Numbered from the stretch's first letter, positions 1-9,669 are shown. The stretch: 64,000 nucleotides of DNA from an uncultured Tenacibaculum sp. (GCA_947504185.1 CANNGJ010000013.1:1-64000), one strand, 5' to 3'. Notes: generated by a model not told the origin, from the letters alone. A program made the numbers and translations.

Positions 1-113
1 TTGTTGATTGTCAAGGCAATTTAGACCATTTTGAAACATAAAAAATGGCCGGAATTTCTTCCGACCATGACTAACCATTTGGTTGCCTTTTTTGTTTTTA
101 TACTAAGAATGGT

Positions 114-1973
114 TTAATTCTTTAACCAAGCATTTCTTAAAATTACTTTAGCATCAGTTGCAAGTAATTCTTCAAGTACTAAAGCAGAGCTTTCATACGT
201 AGGTTGTGTAAAATCACCTTCTAATTTTACTAAGTTTCCATTTCTAGTAACTTCCATTGTTATTTTATCGCCAGCTTTCCATTGCATTGTTTTTCCTATG
301 ATTGGACGAGCATTTGCTAAAGATACTTTTTCTCCATTTACAGATTCTAAAACATCTCCTGCTTTAATTCCTAAAGCAACTAACCCTGAGTTTGCTCTTG
401 GAGTGAAAAAGATTTTTTTATCATTATTTACTGAAATAAAAGGTTGTCCTTTAGCATCAATAAAATATGCTGAATTAGTTGTCTTTGTTTCTTTTTTAAT
501 TCCAACTTTATCAAAATAAACAGAATAATCAATTGGTGTACTTCCTTCTACGTGGTTTGCGAAAAATGCTCCAATTTTAGGGTTTGTCATTTTTACAATC
601 TCAGCAATAATCTCATCGTCTTTAAAAGGTTTATGCGCTCCATATTTGTTAGATAAATCTCTCATTAAATCAACTAAACCATAAGTTCCTTTAGTTTCAT
701 CACGTAAAATAATATCTAAACACATTCCTATTAAAGCTCCCTTCATATATACGTTAGAATAATTAGAAGCGTATTCTTTATCTAGAATATTTTTACTCAT
801 TTCGGTAAAAGACATATCATCTTTAAAACGTTTAGAAGTAGCAATTTTTCCTTGCATTTTAGCAATAAATGCCTCAGAAGTAATTAAATCTTGATTTACT
901 TGAAATAAGTTCGCAAAGTATTCAGTAATTCCTTCATACATCCATAAGTGCTTAGACATATCAGGCTCATTAAAATTAAAATTATGAATCTCTTCAGAGT
1001 GCACTGATAATGGAGATACGATATGGAAGAATTCATGAGAAACAGTTCCGTTAATCATTCCGTCTGCTAATTGCTTTTTAGAATATGATTCAGGATATAC
1101 AACAGTAGTTGAAGATAAGTGCTCTAAAGCACCAAAACTTTGCCATTTGTATACTGCAGGATCAAATAGATATAATAAAATATTATACTCTTTGGTAGTT
1201 TTAAAACCTTTTAAGAAATTACTCTGAGCTTGCACCATTTTCTTTAAGTCAGCTTCCATATCTTTTGCAGAGTGCACTCCGTTAGGAGAATATACAGCTA
1301 ACGTAACATCAATTCCGTCTACATTAAAACTTACGTTGTTTAATGGAGCGTACATAATTGGATTGTCAGAAATTTCATCATATCTAGAAGCTACAAATAC
1401 ATCTTTAGTATTGTCTTCTTTAGTTGTGTTTTTATTAATTAAAGAAGTAGTTTCGTATAAGTTAGCAGGATGTAAAACATTAATTTTATAAGGTGTTTCT
1501 TTCTTTCCAGTAAAGTATCCTACAAAACCTGGAAGGTTTAAGAAAAAGTTTTTATCTTTTTCGATGTTTGTACCTGCCATTACATAAATTCCGTGTTTTA
1601 CTTCAGAATCGAAAGTGTCATCCACTTGGTATGATAACTTATCCATTTTTGTGGCGTTGTTAATTTTCCAAGAATTTTGATCTAACTTTTCAACAGTTAA
1701 TTCATTTCCATCATAATCAAAAGCTTTAAAGTTAGACACAAATTGTCCGTAATTACTCATGGCGTAAGTACCAGGAACAATTGCAGGAATGTTATAAACG
1801 ATGGTAGCTTCTTTAATCTTATGAGGATTAACTTCAACAGTTACTTTGTCATCTACAACATTATTAATGTCGATAGTTGTTTCGATTAAAGGAGTTTCTT
1901 TTGTTAAGTTTTTAGAAGAGGAACAACTTCCTAAAACAGCAATAGCAGCAATAGCTACAATTATTTTTTTCAT
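114..1973 (-). CDS. M61 family metallopeptidase (glycyl aminopeptidase-like) with C-terminal PDZ domain, lipoprotein
   Basis: ORF; lipobox VLGSCSSS; HEFFHIVSP zinc motif; PDZ-like GIKAGDVLESVNGE. Confidence 0.85.
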   Translation of the reverse strand: MKKIIVAIAAIAVLGSCSSSKNLTKETPLIETTIDINNVVDDKVTVEVNPHKIKEATIVYNIPAIVPGTYAMSNYGQFVSNFKAFDYDGNELTVEKLDQNSWKINNATKMDKLSYQVDDTFDSEVKHGIYVMAGTNIEKDKNFFLNLPGFVGYFTGKKETPYKINVLHPANLYETTSLINKNTTKEDNTKDVFVASRYDEISDNPIMYAPLNNVSFNVDGIDVTLAVYSPNGVHSAKDMEADLKKMVQAQSNFLKGFKTTKEYNILLYLFDPAVYKWQSFGALEHLSSTTVVYPESYSKKQLADGMINGTVSHEFFHIVSPLSVHSEEIHNFNFNEPDMSKHLWMYEGITEYFANLFQVNQDLITSEAFIAKMQGKIATSKRFKDDMSFTEMSKNILDKEYASNYSNVYMKGALIGMCLDIILRDETKGTYGLVDLMRDLSNKYGAHKPFKDDEIIAEIVKMTNPKIGAFFANHVEGSTPIDYSVYFDKVGIKKETKTTNSAYFIDAKGQPFISVNNDKKIFFTPRANSGLVALGIKAGDVLESVNGEKVSLANARPIIGKTMQWKAGDKITMEVTRNGNLVKLEGDFTQPTYESSALVLEELLATDAKVILRNAWLKN

Positions 1974-2082
1974 GATGTGATTTATTAGTTTCTAGTATTT
2001 GTACTGATTAAAGACGATTTGTTACAAACTATGTAACATATTTAACATCTTTTTAAGAGATACAACCTACGTTAAAACGTTG

Positions 2083-2090
2083 TACCTTTG
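2083..2090 (+). promoter_or_regulatory. Bacteroidetes-type -7 box TACCTTTG, 7 nt upstream of the ygiQ ATG
   Basis: Matches TAnnTTTG; no clear -33 TTG at 19 nt. Confidence 0.5.
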
Positions 2091-2097
2091 CAGCGGC

Positions 2098-4068
2098 ATG
2101 AGAATAAGACGAGTTTCAGATTGGTTACCTACTACAAATAAGGAGGTTAAGTTAAGAGGATGGGAAGAATTAGATGTAATTCTTTTTAGTGGAGATGCAT
2201 ATGTAGATCATCCATCATTTGGTCCTGCAGTAATTGGACGTATATTAGAAAGTTATGGACTTAAGGTTGCTATTGTACCGCAGCCTAGTGTGCATGATAA
2301 TTTACAAGATTTTGAAAAGTTAGGTAGACCGCGATTGTTTTTTGCTGTTACTGGCGGATGTATGGATCCTATGGTTAGTAATTATACGGCAAGTAAACGA
2401 CGTAGAGATAAAGATGCATATACGCCAAATGGTGATAAAGGATTTAGACCTGATTACGCAACTTCAGTATATTCAAAGATCTTAAAGGAGAAGTTTCCTG
2501 ATGTTCCTGTATTAATTGGAGGTATTGAGGCTTCATTACGTAGAGTAACGCATTATGATTATTGGTCTGATAAGTTATTGCCAACTATCTTAGAAACATC
2601 TAAAGCAGATATGTTGGTGTATGGAATGGGTGAGCAACCTTTACGAGAAATTGTTGAGTTATTACAAAAAGGTGTTCCGTTTTCGAGTTTAAAAACAATT
2701 AAACAAACGGCTGTTTTTGTTGATGAAGGAGAGAAAATTCCGAAGAATAAAAATTGGGATGATATTGAAATCAATTCTCATGAAGCTTGTTTAAAAGATA
2801 AAAAGACGTTTGCGTCTAACTTTAAAGTAATAGAGCAAGAGTCGAATAAATTACATGCGCGTCGTATATTTCAGCAAGTAGGAGATAAGAAATTAATGAT
2901 AAACCCTCCTTTTCCAACAATGACAGAAGAAGAGATAGATGCTTCTTTCGATTTGCCTTTTACACGTTTACCACATCCGAAATACAATAAGAGAGGGCCG
3001 ATTCCAGCGTTTGAAATGATTAAGTTCTCTATAAATATTCACCGTGGATGTTTTGGAGGATGTAGTTTTTGTACCATTTCTGCACATCAAGGAAAATTTA
3101 TTGCGAGTCGTAGTCAAGAATCTGTATTAAAAGAGGTTGATGCTGTTGCTCAAATGGATGACTTTAAAGGATATTTATCTGATATTGGTGGGCCATCTGC
3201 GAATATGTATAAGATGAAAGGTAAAATACAATCTATTTGTGATAAATGTGTTGCACCGTCTTGTATTTCACCAGTGATTTGTTCTAATCTAGATACTTCT
3301 CATAAACCATTAACAAAATTATATCAAGCAGTTGACGCACATCCAAAAGTGAAAAAATCATTTATAGGAAGTGGAATTCGACATGATATGTTGGTGCCAG
3401 AGTTTAATAAAAACGCAGACCCAAAAGAGCTAGATGCATATACGGAAGAGGTAATGACAAATCATGTTTCTGGACGTTTAAAAGTAGCTCCAGAACATAC
3501 TTCTGATCCTGTTTTAAAATTAATGCGTAAACCATCGTTTAAATATTTCCATATGTTTAAAGATAGGTTTGATCGTATTAATATAAAGAAGAAATTAAAA
3601 CTGCAATTAATACCCTATTTTATATCGAGTCACCCAGCTTGTGAAAAAGAAGATATGGCAAACTTAGCAGCCGAAACTAAAGATATGGGTTTCCAGTTAG
3701 AGCAAGTACAAGGGTTTACACCAACACCTATGACGGTTGCTACGGTAATTTATTATAGTGGATATCACCCATATACTTTAAAGCCTACTAAAACTCCTAA
3801 AACAGCTAAAGAAAAAGAAGAGCAACATCGTTTTTTCTTTTGGTATAAAAAGGAAAACAGAAAGTGGATTAAAGATACGCTTACTAAAGTTGGACGTAAT
3901 GACTTACTAAAAAAGTTATTGCCTGAAGATAATTCATGGAAGAAAAATAAAGCTGGTAAAGCTAAAAATACTTTTGATGATACGGTAACTGCTTTTAACC
4001 CGAAATCTAAAGGTTCAAGAAATAAATCTAAAAGTAAGGGTACAGGTTTTAAGAAGAAAAGGAGGTAA
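2098..4068 (+). CDS. YgiQ family radical SAM protein
   Basis: ORF 2080..4068, ATG chosen at 2098; HRGCFGGCSFCTISAHQG radical SAM Cys motif; C-terminal basic tail. Confidence 0.88.
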   Translation: MRIRRVSDWLPTTNKEVKLRGWEELDVILFSGDAYVDHPSFGPAVIGRILESYGLKVAIVPQPSVHDNLQDFEKLGRPRLFFAVTGGCMDPMVSNYTASKRRRDKDAYTPNGDKGFRPDYATSVYSKILKEKFPDVPVLIGGIEASLRRVTHYDYWSDKLLPTILETSKADMLVYGMGEQPLREIVELLQKGVPFSSLKTIKQTAVFVDEGEKIPKNKNWDDIEINSHEACLKDKKTFASNFKVIEQESNKLHARRIFQQVGDKKLMINPPFPTMTEEEIDASFDLPFTRLPHPKYNKRGPIPAFEMIKFSINIHRGCFGGCSFCTISAHQGKFIASRSQESVLKEVDAVAQMDDFKGYLSDIGGPSANMYKMKGKIQSICDKCVAPSCISPVICSNLDTSHKPLTKLYQAVDAHPKVKKSFIGSGIRHDMLVPEFNKNADPKELDAYTEEVMTNHVSGRLKVAPEHTSDPVLKLMRKPSFKYFHMFKDRFDRINIKKKLKLQLIPYFISSHPACEKEDMANLAAETKDMGFQLEQVQGFTPTPMTVATVIYYSGYHPYTLKPTKTPKTAKEKEEQHRFFFWYKKENRKWIKDTLTKVGRNDLLKKLLPEDNSWKKNKAGKAKNTFDDTVTAFNPKSKGSRNKSKSKGTGFKKKRR

Positions 4069-4182
4069 TTTCATTAGGGAATCAACCGTTGGTTAATACT
4101 TTTATTTTGATATGGACAAAATTACAATGAATTACAACCATTGTTGCCTTTAAGCTGCTTTTTTGTTTTTTACCCTCATTTA

Positions 4183-4788
4183 CTAATATGGAAGATATTC
4201 CGAATTGTCAACTTTTGTCTTAACACATTTTGAAAACCCTTTCCCAAAATATCTATCATAAGATTGTTTGTAAAAACCCTCGTAATTAAATAATTTCCAA
4301 ACTTTATCTTTGTCATAAATTAAAATACTTTCTTTTCTTAACCTAGTTTGTAAAATATTTGAATTTGGATTAAAATATACATTTTCTTTTCCATAACTTT
4401 TATAATTTCGTTCTAGTGCTGTAGAATCCAAATAGGGGGTCATTTGCGCTTTGTCAACTAAGTATTTAACTTTATAAAAATAAGTAGAATTACATTTATT
4501 TATATCTTGAACTTTTAAGTCTCCTATTTCATTAAATATAATTGGATACTTGTTTTTCTTTTTTGATTCGGAAATCTTTAGAAGTTTCTTTCTAAAACCG
4601 TCTTCTCCATATTCCTTTAGATATTTTACAGGAATATTGTTATATTCATACTCCATATCATTTTTGTTAAAAGCGATATATTTTTTATTTACGCTTTCCT
4701 CTATTTTTGTTAAAGTCAGTTTTGGTGTGCAACTTATTATTATTTGAAATATTATTATTAAAAAAATCAGTTGATATTTATTATTCAT
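4183..4788 (-). CDS. Hypothetical lipoprotein
   Basis: Signal peptide and lipobox IIISCTP; start chosen at MNNKYQ. Confidence 0.5.
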   Translation of the reverse strand: MNNKYQLIFLIIIFQIIISCTPKLTLTKIEESVNKKYIAFNKNDMEYEYNNIPVKYLKEYGEDGFRKKLLKISESKKKNKYPIIFNEIGDLKVQDINKCNSTYFYKVKYLVDKAQMTPYLDSTALERNYKSYGKENVYFNPNSNILQTRLRKESILIYDKDKVWKLFNYEGFYKQSYDRYFGKGFSKCVKTKVDNSEYLPY

Positions 4789-4909
4789 GTTGAATTTCAG
4801 TTTCAAGGTTTTTTCTCGCAATTAAATGCAGCAGTTTCAGGAATATGACCTTTTTTAATGATTTATATTCAACGTTAGCGAAATTAAAAGAGTTAAGAAT
4901 GAAGATAAA

Positions 4910-5362
4910 TTAATTCCCGTTCTCTTCAAGTCTAAGTTCTTTCCATTTAAAATTTCCTTTACTAACAATCGATTGAAAATCTTTATGAATTTGATTAATA
5001 TAATCATCACTAACTTTTTCTTCTTCAGAAGCTAATTTGGTTTTTAACTCAAGCTCTTTTAAACGATCTCGGGTTTCTCCGTAGATAACCCATAATTCTT
5101 TATGGCTATAAAACCCATCCCAAGCGGCAAATATTGCACTTGAAGCACTAAAAAATAAAGTTAAAACTTTAATAAGAGTTTTATAGTTAGGAAAATCATC
5201 ACCAATAGCTACCAGAAAAGTAATTAGTGCCGATGAAATAGCAATACAGATGTATATACGAAATGATTTTTTCTTGTTTTGTTTGGTACGGCAAGAGGTA
5301 AATTCAATCATTTTTGAAATTTCTTCTTGTAAAATTTCAAATCGAGAAGGGTTATTGTTCAT
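4910..5362 (-). CDS. Two-TM protein resembling SLATT/DUF4231 domain proteins
   Basis: Two hydrophobic helices followed by FAAWDGFYSHKELWVIYGETRDRLKELE, similar to the SLATT pattern. Confidence 0.5.
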   Translation of the reverse strand: MNNNPSRFEILQEEISKMIEFTSCRTKQNKKKSFRIYICIAISSALITFLVAIGDDFPNYKTLIKVLTLFFSASSAIFAAWDGFYSHKELWVIYGETRDRLKELELKTKLASEEEKVSDDYINQIHKDFQSIVSKGNFKWKELRLEENGN

Positions 5363-5434
5363 AGCATATTAATTCTTGACCAAACATATTTAAAAAAAGA
5401 AAAACAACAAAATAAAAGATTAAAGTTCTATAAA

Positions 5435-5974
5435 TTAATTACAAACTTTACAATCGTCTTTGTCTTGAACTTCACCAACGAGTTTTCCTTCCTCGTTTAA
5501 AACAAATCCACAGCAATCCATAAATCCTTTTGCAATTAGTTTACGAGCACGTTGAATTTGAGATTTAGTTGTTGGTAAACTCTGCTTTAATGTGTCAGCG
5601 ACTTCTTGTTGTTTTAATCCTTTAATATCTGATAAAAATAAAGGGTCTCTGTATTTTTTAGGGAGACTTTGTAGAATACCACGTAAACAGTCTCTTTCTG
5701 TATGTTTGTGTTCTTCTATTTTAGTTTCTGTCTCAAAATTAGCTAATTCAAATGTTTGGTTTGTATTTTTAAAATGATCCATTATAGAATTACGAGCAAT
5801 AGTAAAAATCCATGGTTTTAACTTCGTGATATCTTTTAGTGTATGAAGTTTTGTGTGGATTTTTATAAAAGTGTCTTGTAAAATATCGTCCGTAACAGTT
5901 TTATCTTTTACTTTACTTAAAATAAAAAATTGAATATCGGTAGCGTATTTTGTCCAAACTTGATTTGTAGTCAT
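5435..5974 (-). CDS. sigZ: RNA polymerase sigma factor, SigZ-like ECF family, with Cys-containing C-terminal tail
   Basis: Sigma-70 region 2 (DDILQDTFIKIHTKL, KPWIFTIARNSIMDHFKN), region 4 (LPKKYRDPLFLSDIKGLKQQEVADTL), tail DCCGF...DDCKVCN. Confidence 0.8.
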   Translation of the reverse strand: MTTNQVWTKYATDIQFFILSKVKDKTVTDDILQDTFIKIHTKLHTLKDITKLKPWIFTIARNSIMDHFKNTNQTFELANFETETKIEEHKHTERDCLRGILQSLPKKYRDPLFLSDIKGLKQQEVADTLKQSLPTTKSQIQRARKLIAKGFMDCCGFVLNEEGKLVGEVQDKDDCKVCN

Positions 5975-5989
5975 TTTAATACAGAATAA

Positions 5990-6031
5990 AACAGAAATTA
6001 TTCTTTTATAAATTTAAGGATAATTTCTGTT
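5990..6031. repeat. Perfect 12-bp inverted repeat AACAGAAATTAT-N18-ATAATTTCTGTT upstream of sigZ
   Basis: Arms 5990-6001 and 6020-6031 read directly. Confidence 0.7.
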
Positions 6032-6051
6032 ATAGTTAACAAATATTCTAT

Positions 6052-6156
6052 TTAGCAATTGCAATTATTACAAGAACAATTTTCGCATGTGCAGTTAGCA
6101 CAACTTCCTGTTTTACATCCGTCACAATTACAAGTACATTGGTTTTTATATTTCAT
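6052..6156 (-). CDS. Tiny Cys-rich metallothionein-like peptide, MKYKNQCTCNCDGCKTGSCANCTCENCSCNNCNC (34 aa, 11 Cys)
   Basis: Manual translation with ATG at 6156 and TAA at 6052; CxC and CxxC repeats; below the ORF-track length cutoff. Confidence 0.75.
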   Translation of the reverse strand: MKYKNQCTCNCDGCKTGSCANCTCENCSCNNCNC

Positions 6157-6183
6157 CTTATTTAATCTTTAAGTTCATATAGT

Positions 6184-6211
6184 AGACTTTAAAAAGACTA
6201 AAAAGATGCAA
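6184..6211 (-). promoter_or_regulatory. Candidate ECF (SigZ) promoter TTGCATCTTTT-N12-AGTCT upstream of the Cys-rich ORF
   Basis: AAAAGATGCAA at 6201-6211 and AGACT at 6184-6188 on + strand; same elements and spacing upstream of DUF3703. Confidence 0.55.
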
Positions 6212-6553
6212 TTATTTTGAAAAATATTTTTGTAATTCTTCTCTAACAGGAATAGATTTAATAGGAGAGATGTTTGCACCTCCAGTATTTCCTTTGGGTA
6301 CCCAAATATTTGTAAAAAAAACAGAAGCTATAATTCGAGTAATTTGCCCAAAAACTTCTTTGATGTTTTTAGTTTTTATACCATGAATCAACATCCAATA
6401 GTGAGATGCTATATGTCTGTATAAATGCTTTTGCCCTAAAATATGAGCATTTTCTAAATGATAAAATGACATTTCGAAACGATGGTTTCTCAATGGCATT
6501 TTACCTAATTCTAATTGAATTTTAAATTCTTTTTTACGTTGTGATTTGGTCAT
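6212..6553 (-). CDS. DUF3703 family protein
   Basis: FYHLENAHILGQKHLYRHIASHYWML and WVPKGNTGGANISPIKSIPV are typical DUF3703 motifs. Confidence 0.8.
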   Translation of the reverse strand: MTKSQRKKEFKIQLELGKMPLRNHRFEMSFYHLENAHILGQKHLYRHIASHYWMLIHGIKTKNIKEVFGQITRIIASVFFTNIWVPKGNTGGANISPIKSIPVREELQKYFSK

Positions 6554-6567
6554 TTTTTTTACAAAAC

Positions 6568-6595
6568 AGACTAACTTTTATATGAAAAGATGCAA
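6568..6595 (-). promoter_or_regulatory. Candidate ECF (SigZ) promoter TTGCATCTTTT-N12-AGTCT upstream of DUF3703
   Basis: AAAAGATGCAA at 6585-6595 and AGACT at 6568-6572 on + strand. Confidence 0.55.
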
Positions 6596-6596
6596 G

Positions 6597-8210
6597 TTAG
6601 TTTACTTTTTCTCCATTAACATAAGTAGCTATTACTTTTGTATTTGGAATTTTATTACCGTCAATAGTCATAATATCATTTTCTAGAATAATAAAATCGG
6701 CCAATTTACCAACTTCAATACTCCCTTTTTCATTTTCTTCAAAATTAGCATAGGCATTCCAAATAGTCATTCCTTTTAAGGCATCTTTTCTTGATAAAGC
6801 ATTATGAGATTGAAATCCTTTTTCAGGATATCCTTTTAAATCTTTTCGAATAGTTGCTGCATAATATGTATACAGCGGACTTACATTTTCAATAGGGAAA
6901 TCGGTTCCTAAAGCAACTTTACCGTATTGTTTTAATAAATCATTATAAGCATAAGCTCCTTTTATCCTTTCTGAACCAACACGATCTTCGGCCCAATACA
7001 TGTCTGAAGTTGCATGCGTTGGTTGAATAGATGGTAATACATTTTTAAAATGATGAAAGTCGTTTAAATCAACTATTTGTGCATGTTCTATACGCCAACG
7101 TCTATCTTTTTTGTTTTTTAAAACTTCATCATATGTTTTTAACATTACATAATTAGCAGAATCTCCAATAGCATGGGTATTCATTTGATATTCTGAATCA
7201 GCTATTCTTTTAGCTAAACTTTGAAGATCATTGTATGAGTTTACTAAAGCACCAAAGTGCCCTTTTTTATCTGAGTATTCATCTTTTAAAGTTGCTCCAC
7301 GAGACCCTAAGGCTCCATCTGAATAAACTTTTACTGAACGTACATTTAAACGATCGTTTTTTATAATTCCTTTATTTAAGTAGTAATCTAAATTTTCTTT
7401 GTTGTTAGAAATCATAGCATACATACGGATTTTTAAATCTCCTGTTTGTTGTAAGCTATCTACTAATTCGATTACTTGTTTATCTAAACCAGCATCGTCA
7501 ACAGTTGTTAAACCTAGGTCGAAACAGATTTTTTGAGCATCTTTTAATGCTTGAATTTGTTCTTTTTTACTTGGTTTAGGAACTTTAATAAAGTTCATGG
7601 CATTATCAATTAAAACTCCAGTAAGTTTTCCGTCTTTTTTTAAGAACTCTCCGCCATTAACTTTTGAATCTAAGGTAATTCCTGCTAAATCAATTGCTGC
7701 TTGATTCGCTAACATTGCATGACCGTCAATTCTACGAACAGCAACGGGGATTTTAGGAAAAAGTTTGTCTAATTTTTCTTTAGTAGGAAACTCTTTTACT
7801 TCCCAGTCGTTTTGATCCCAACCACGCCCAGTTATGAAAGATGTGTTTTTTTCTTTTTGAAAAGCAACTAATCTATTTAATACTTCATCGTAACTTTTAG
7901 TACCCGTTAAATCTACTTTTTGTTGTTGTAAACCTAATCCGTAAAAATGACAATGTGCATCTATAAAACCTGGATATACTGCTTTGTTTTTAGCATCAAT
8001 AGTTTTTAGAGTAGCATATTTGTTTTGAATTTCTTTATTGCTACCTACGGCAATAAATTTCCCATCTTTAATGGCAAAACTTTCAGCTTTATCGAAACTT
8101 GGGTTTACCGTATAAGCATTTGCATTTATAACAATTACATCTGCTTTTTCTTGCTTTTTACATGAAAATAAAATTCCAATTGATAAAAGAGTAATGAATG
8201 TTTTTTTCAT
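6597..8210 (-). CDS. Amidohydrolase (YtcJ-like), lipoprotein
   Basis: AVYPGFIDAHCHFYGLG; GTDFPIENVSPL; lipobox LFSCKK. Confidence 0.85.
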   Translation of the reverse strand: MKKTFITLLSIGILFSCKKQEKADVIVINANAYTVNPSFDKAESFAIKDGKFIAVGSNKEIQNKYATLKTIDAKNKAVYPGFIDAHCHFYGLGLQQQKVDLTGTKSYDEVLNRLVAFQKEKNTSFITGRGWDQNDWEVKEFPTKEKLDKLFPKIPVAVRRIDGHAMLANQAAIDLAGITLDSKVNGGEFLKKDGKLTGVLIDNAMNFIKVPKPSKKEQIQALKDAQKICFDLGLTTVDDAGLDKQVIELVDSLQQTGDLKIRMYAMISNNKENLDYYLNKGIIKNDRLNVRSVKVYSDGALGSRGATLKDEYSDKKGHFGALVNSYNDLQSLAKRIADSEYQMNTHAIGDSANYVMLKTYDEVLKNKKDRRWRIEHAQIVDLNDFHHFKNVLPSIQPTHATSDMYWAEDRVGSERIKGAYAYNDLLKQYGKVALGTDFPIENVSPLYTYYAATIRKDLKGYPEKGFQSHNALSRKDALKGMTIWNAYANFEENEKGSIEVGKLADFIILENDIMTIDGNKIPNTKVIATYVNGEKVN

Positions 8211-8232
8211 TTTAGTTTGATTCGTTTTTGTT

Positions 8233-9669
8233 TTACGGTTTTAAAGTTTCGTTGTTATATAAATATTTATCCATTAAATAAACGATACTAGCCATAGAAG
8301 CACTACCTAGTTCTAGCTCGCGCTTATTTACTTTGTCAAAAGTATCGGTTACAGCATGATGGTAATCGAAATATCGCTGCGAATCTGGACGATATCCTAC
8401 TAAAGTAACGTGGTCATCTTTTAAAGGACCAATATCAGCACCACCACCTCCAGCAGTAATATCATGTAAGCCATATGGAGCTAGGAGTTTTTTCCAGCTT
8501 TGTAATAAGACTCTATTTTTATCATTAGCGTCAATTGAAAAACCTCTAGGAGTATGTCCTCCTGCATCAGATTCTAAAGCGCTAATATGTAATTCGCCAT
8601 TTTCTTTTGCTAAACGAGCATATTCGGTAGCGCCACGCAAACCATTTTCTTCATTCATGAAAAATACAATACGAATGGTGTTTTTAGGTTTAATGTTGTT
8701 CTTTTTTAGTAAGTAAGCTACTTCTAAAGATTGTACGATTCCTGTTCCGTCGTCATGAGCCCCTTCACCTAAATCCCACGAATCTAAGTGTCCACCGATA
8801 ACCATAATTTTATTTGGATATTCACTTCCTTTTATTTCTCCAACTACGTTATGAGAAGGTGCGTCTGGTAGTGTTTCACAACTTTGTTTGAAATAGAATT
8901 GTAGGTTAGGATTTTCCTTTAAGTGTTTGCTTAAGTTTTCTGCTGCTCTTGAACTAATTGCGGCTGTTGGTATATGTTCTGATTTCGGAATTTCTCCATA
9001 ACCCATAGATCCGGTATGCGGATAATCGTCAATTCCATTAGTCATAGAACGAACAATTACTGCTTTTGCTCCAAATTTACCTACAGTAGCTGCGCCACCG
9101 TAACGTTGTCCTACACAACCTCCGTAAGCTTTAAATGTATTGATTAATGTATTGTCAAAAGCTCCATTGAAAAACACAATTTTTCCTTTGGCTTTATCTC
9201 CTAATTTTTTGGCTTCGTCTAAGCTTTTTACTTCAATAAGTTCTGCGGTAATGCCCTCTTTAGGAGTCGCGATTGAACCACCTAATGCGCAAATAGGAAC
9301 ATTGATTTTTTCTCCATTGAATTCATAGTTTGCAACTTCCTTTTCTCCACGTACCCAATGCGAAACCATTACAGGTTGTAGCCAAACAGAATCTAGCCCA
9401 ACTTCTTTCATTAGTTGCTCTCCCCAAATAACAGATTTTGCCGCTCCTTCTGAACCCGATAATCGACTTCCGATATTTTGCGTTAAATCTCGAAGCCATT
9501 CATAGGATTTTCCTTCGGTTAAAGCTGCATTAAAAATTTGCTTTATTTGAGTTGAATCTACTTTCTCTTCATTAGAAAGTCCAGCAAATGTTGTACTTGT
9601 TTTTTTCTTTTCTAACTGGCAGGATATTAAAAATAACCCTGTAATTAATAGGAGGGATGTTCTTTTCAT
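8233..9669 (-). CDS. M28 family peptidase, lipoprotein
   Basis: VIGGHLDSWDLGEGAHDDGTG, MNEENGLRG; lipobox LISCQ. Confidence 0.88.
   Translation of the reverse strand: MKRTSLLLITGLFLISCQLEKKKTSTTFAGLSNEEKVDSTQIKQIFNAALTEGKSYEWLRDLTQNIGSRLSGSEGAAKSVIWGEQLMKEVGLDSVWLQPVMVSHWVRGEKEVANYEFNGEKINVPICALGGSIATPKEGITAELIEVKSLDEAKKLGDKAKGKIVFFNGAFDNTLINTFKAYGGCVGQRYGGAATVGKFGAKAVIVRSMTNGIDDYPHTGSMGYGEIPKSEHIPTAAISSRAAENLSKHLKENPNLQFYFKQSCETLPDAPSHNVVGEIKGSEYPNKIMVIGGHLDSWDLGEGAHDDGTGIVQSLEVAYLLKKNNIKPKNTIRIVFFMNEENGLRGATEYARLAKENGELHISALESDAGGHTPRGFSIDANDKNRVLLQSWKKLLAPYGLHDITAGGGGADIGPLKDDHVTLVGYRPDSQRYFDYHHAVTDTFDKVNKRELELGSASMASIVYLMDKYLYNNETLKP

Noticed and set aside
1-110. Hairpins ATGGcCGGAA...TTCCGaCCAT and AACCA..TGGTT at the left edge
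   Set aside because: Ordinary terminator-like structures between genes; upstream gene lies outside the window, so not called further.
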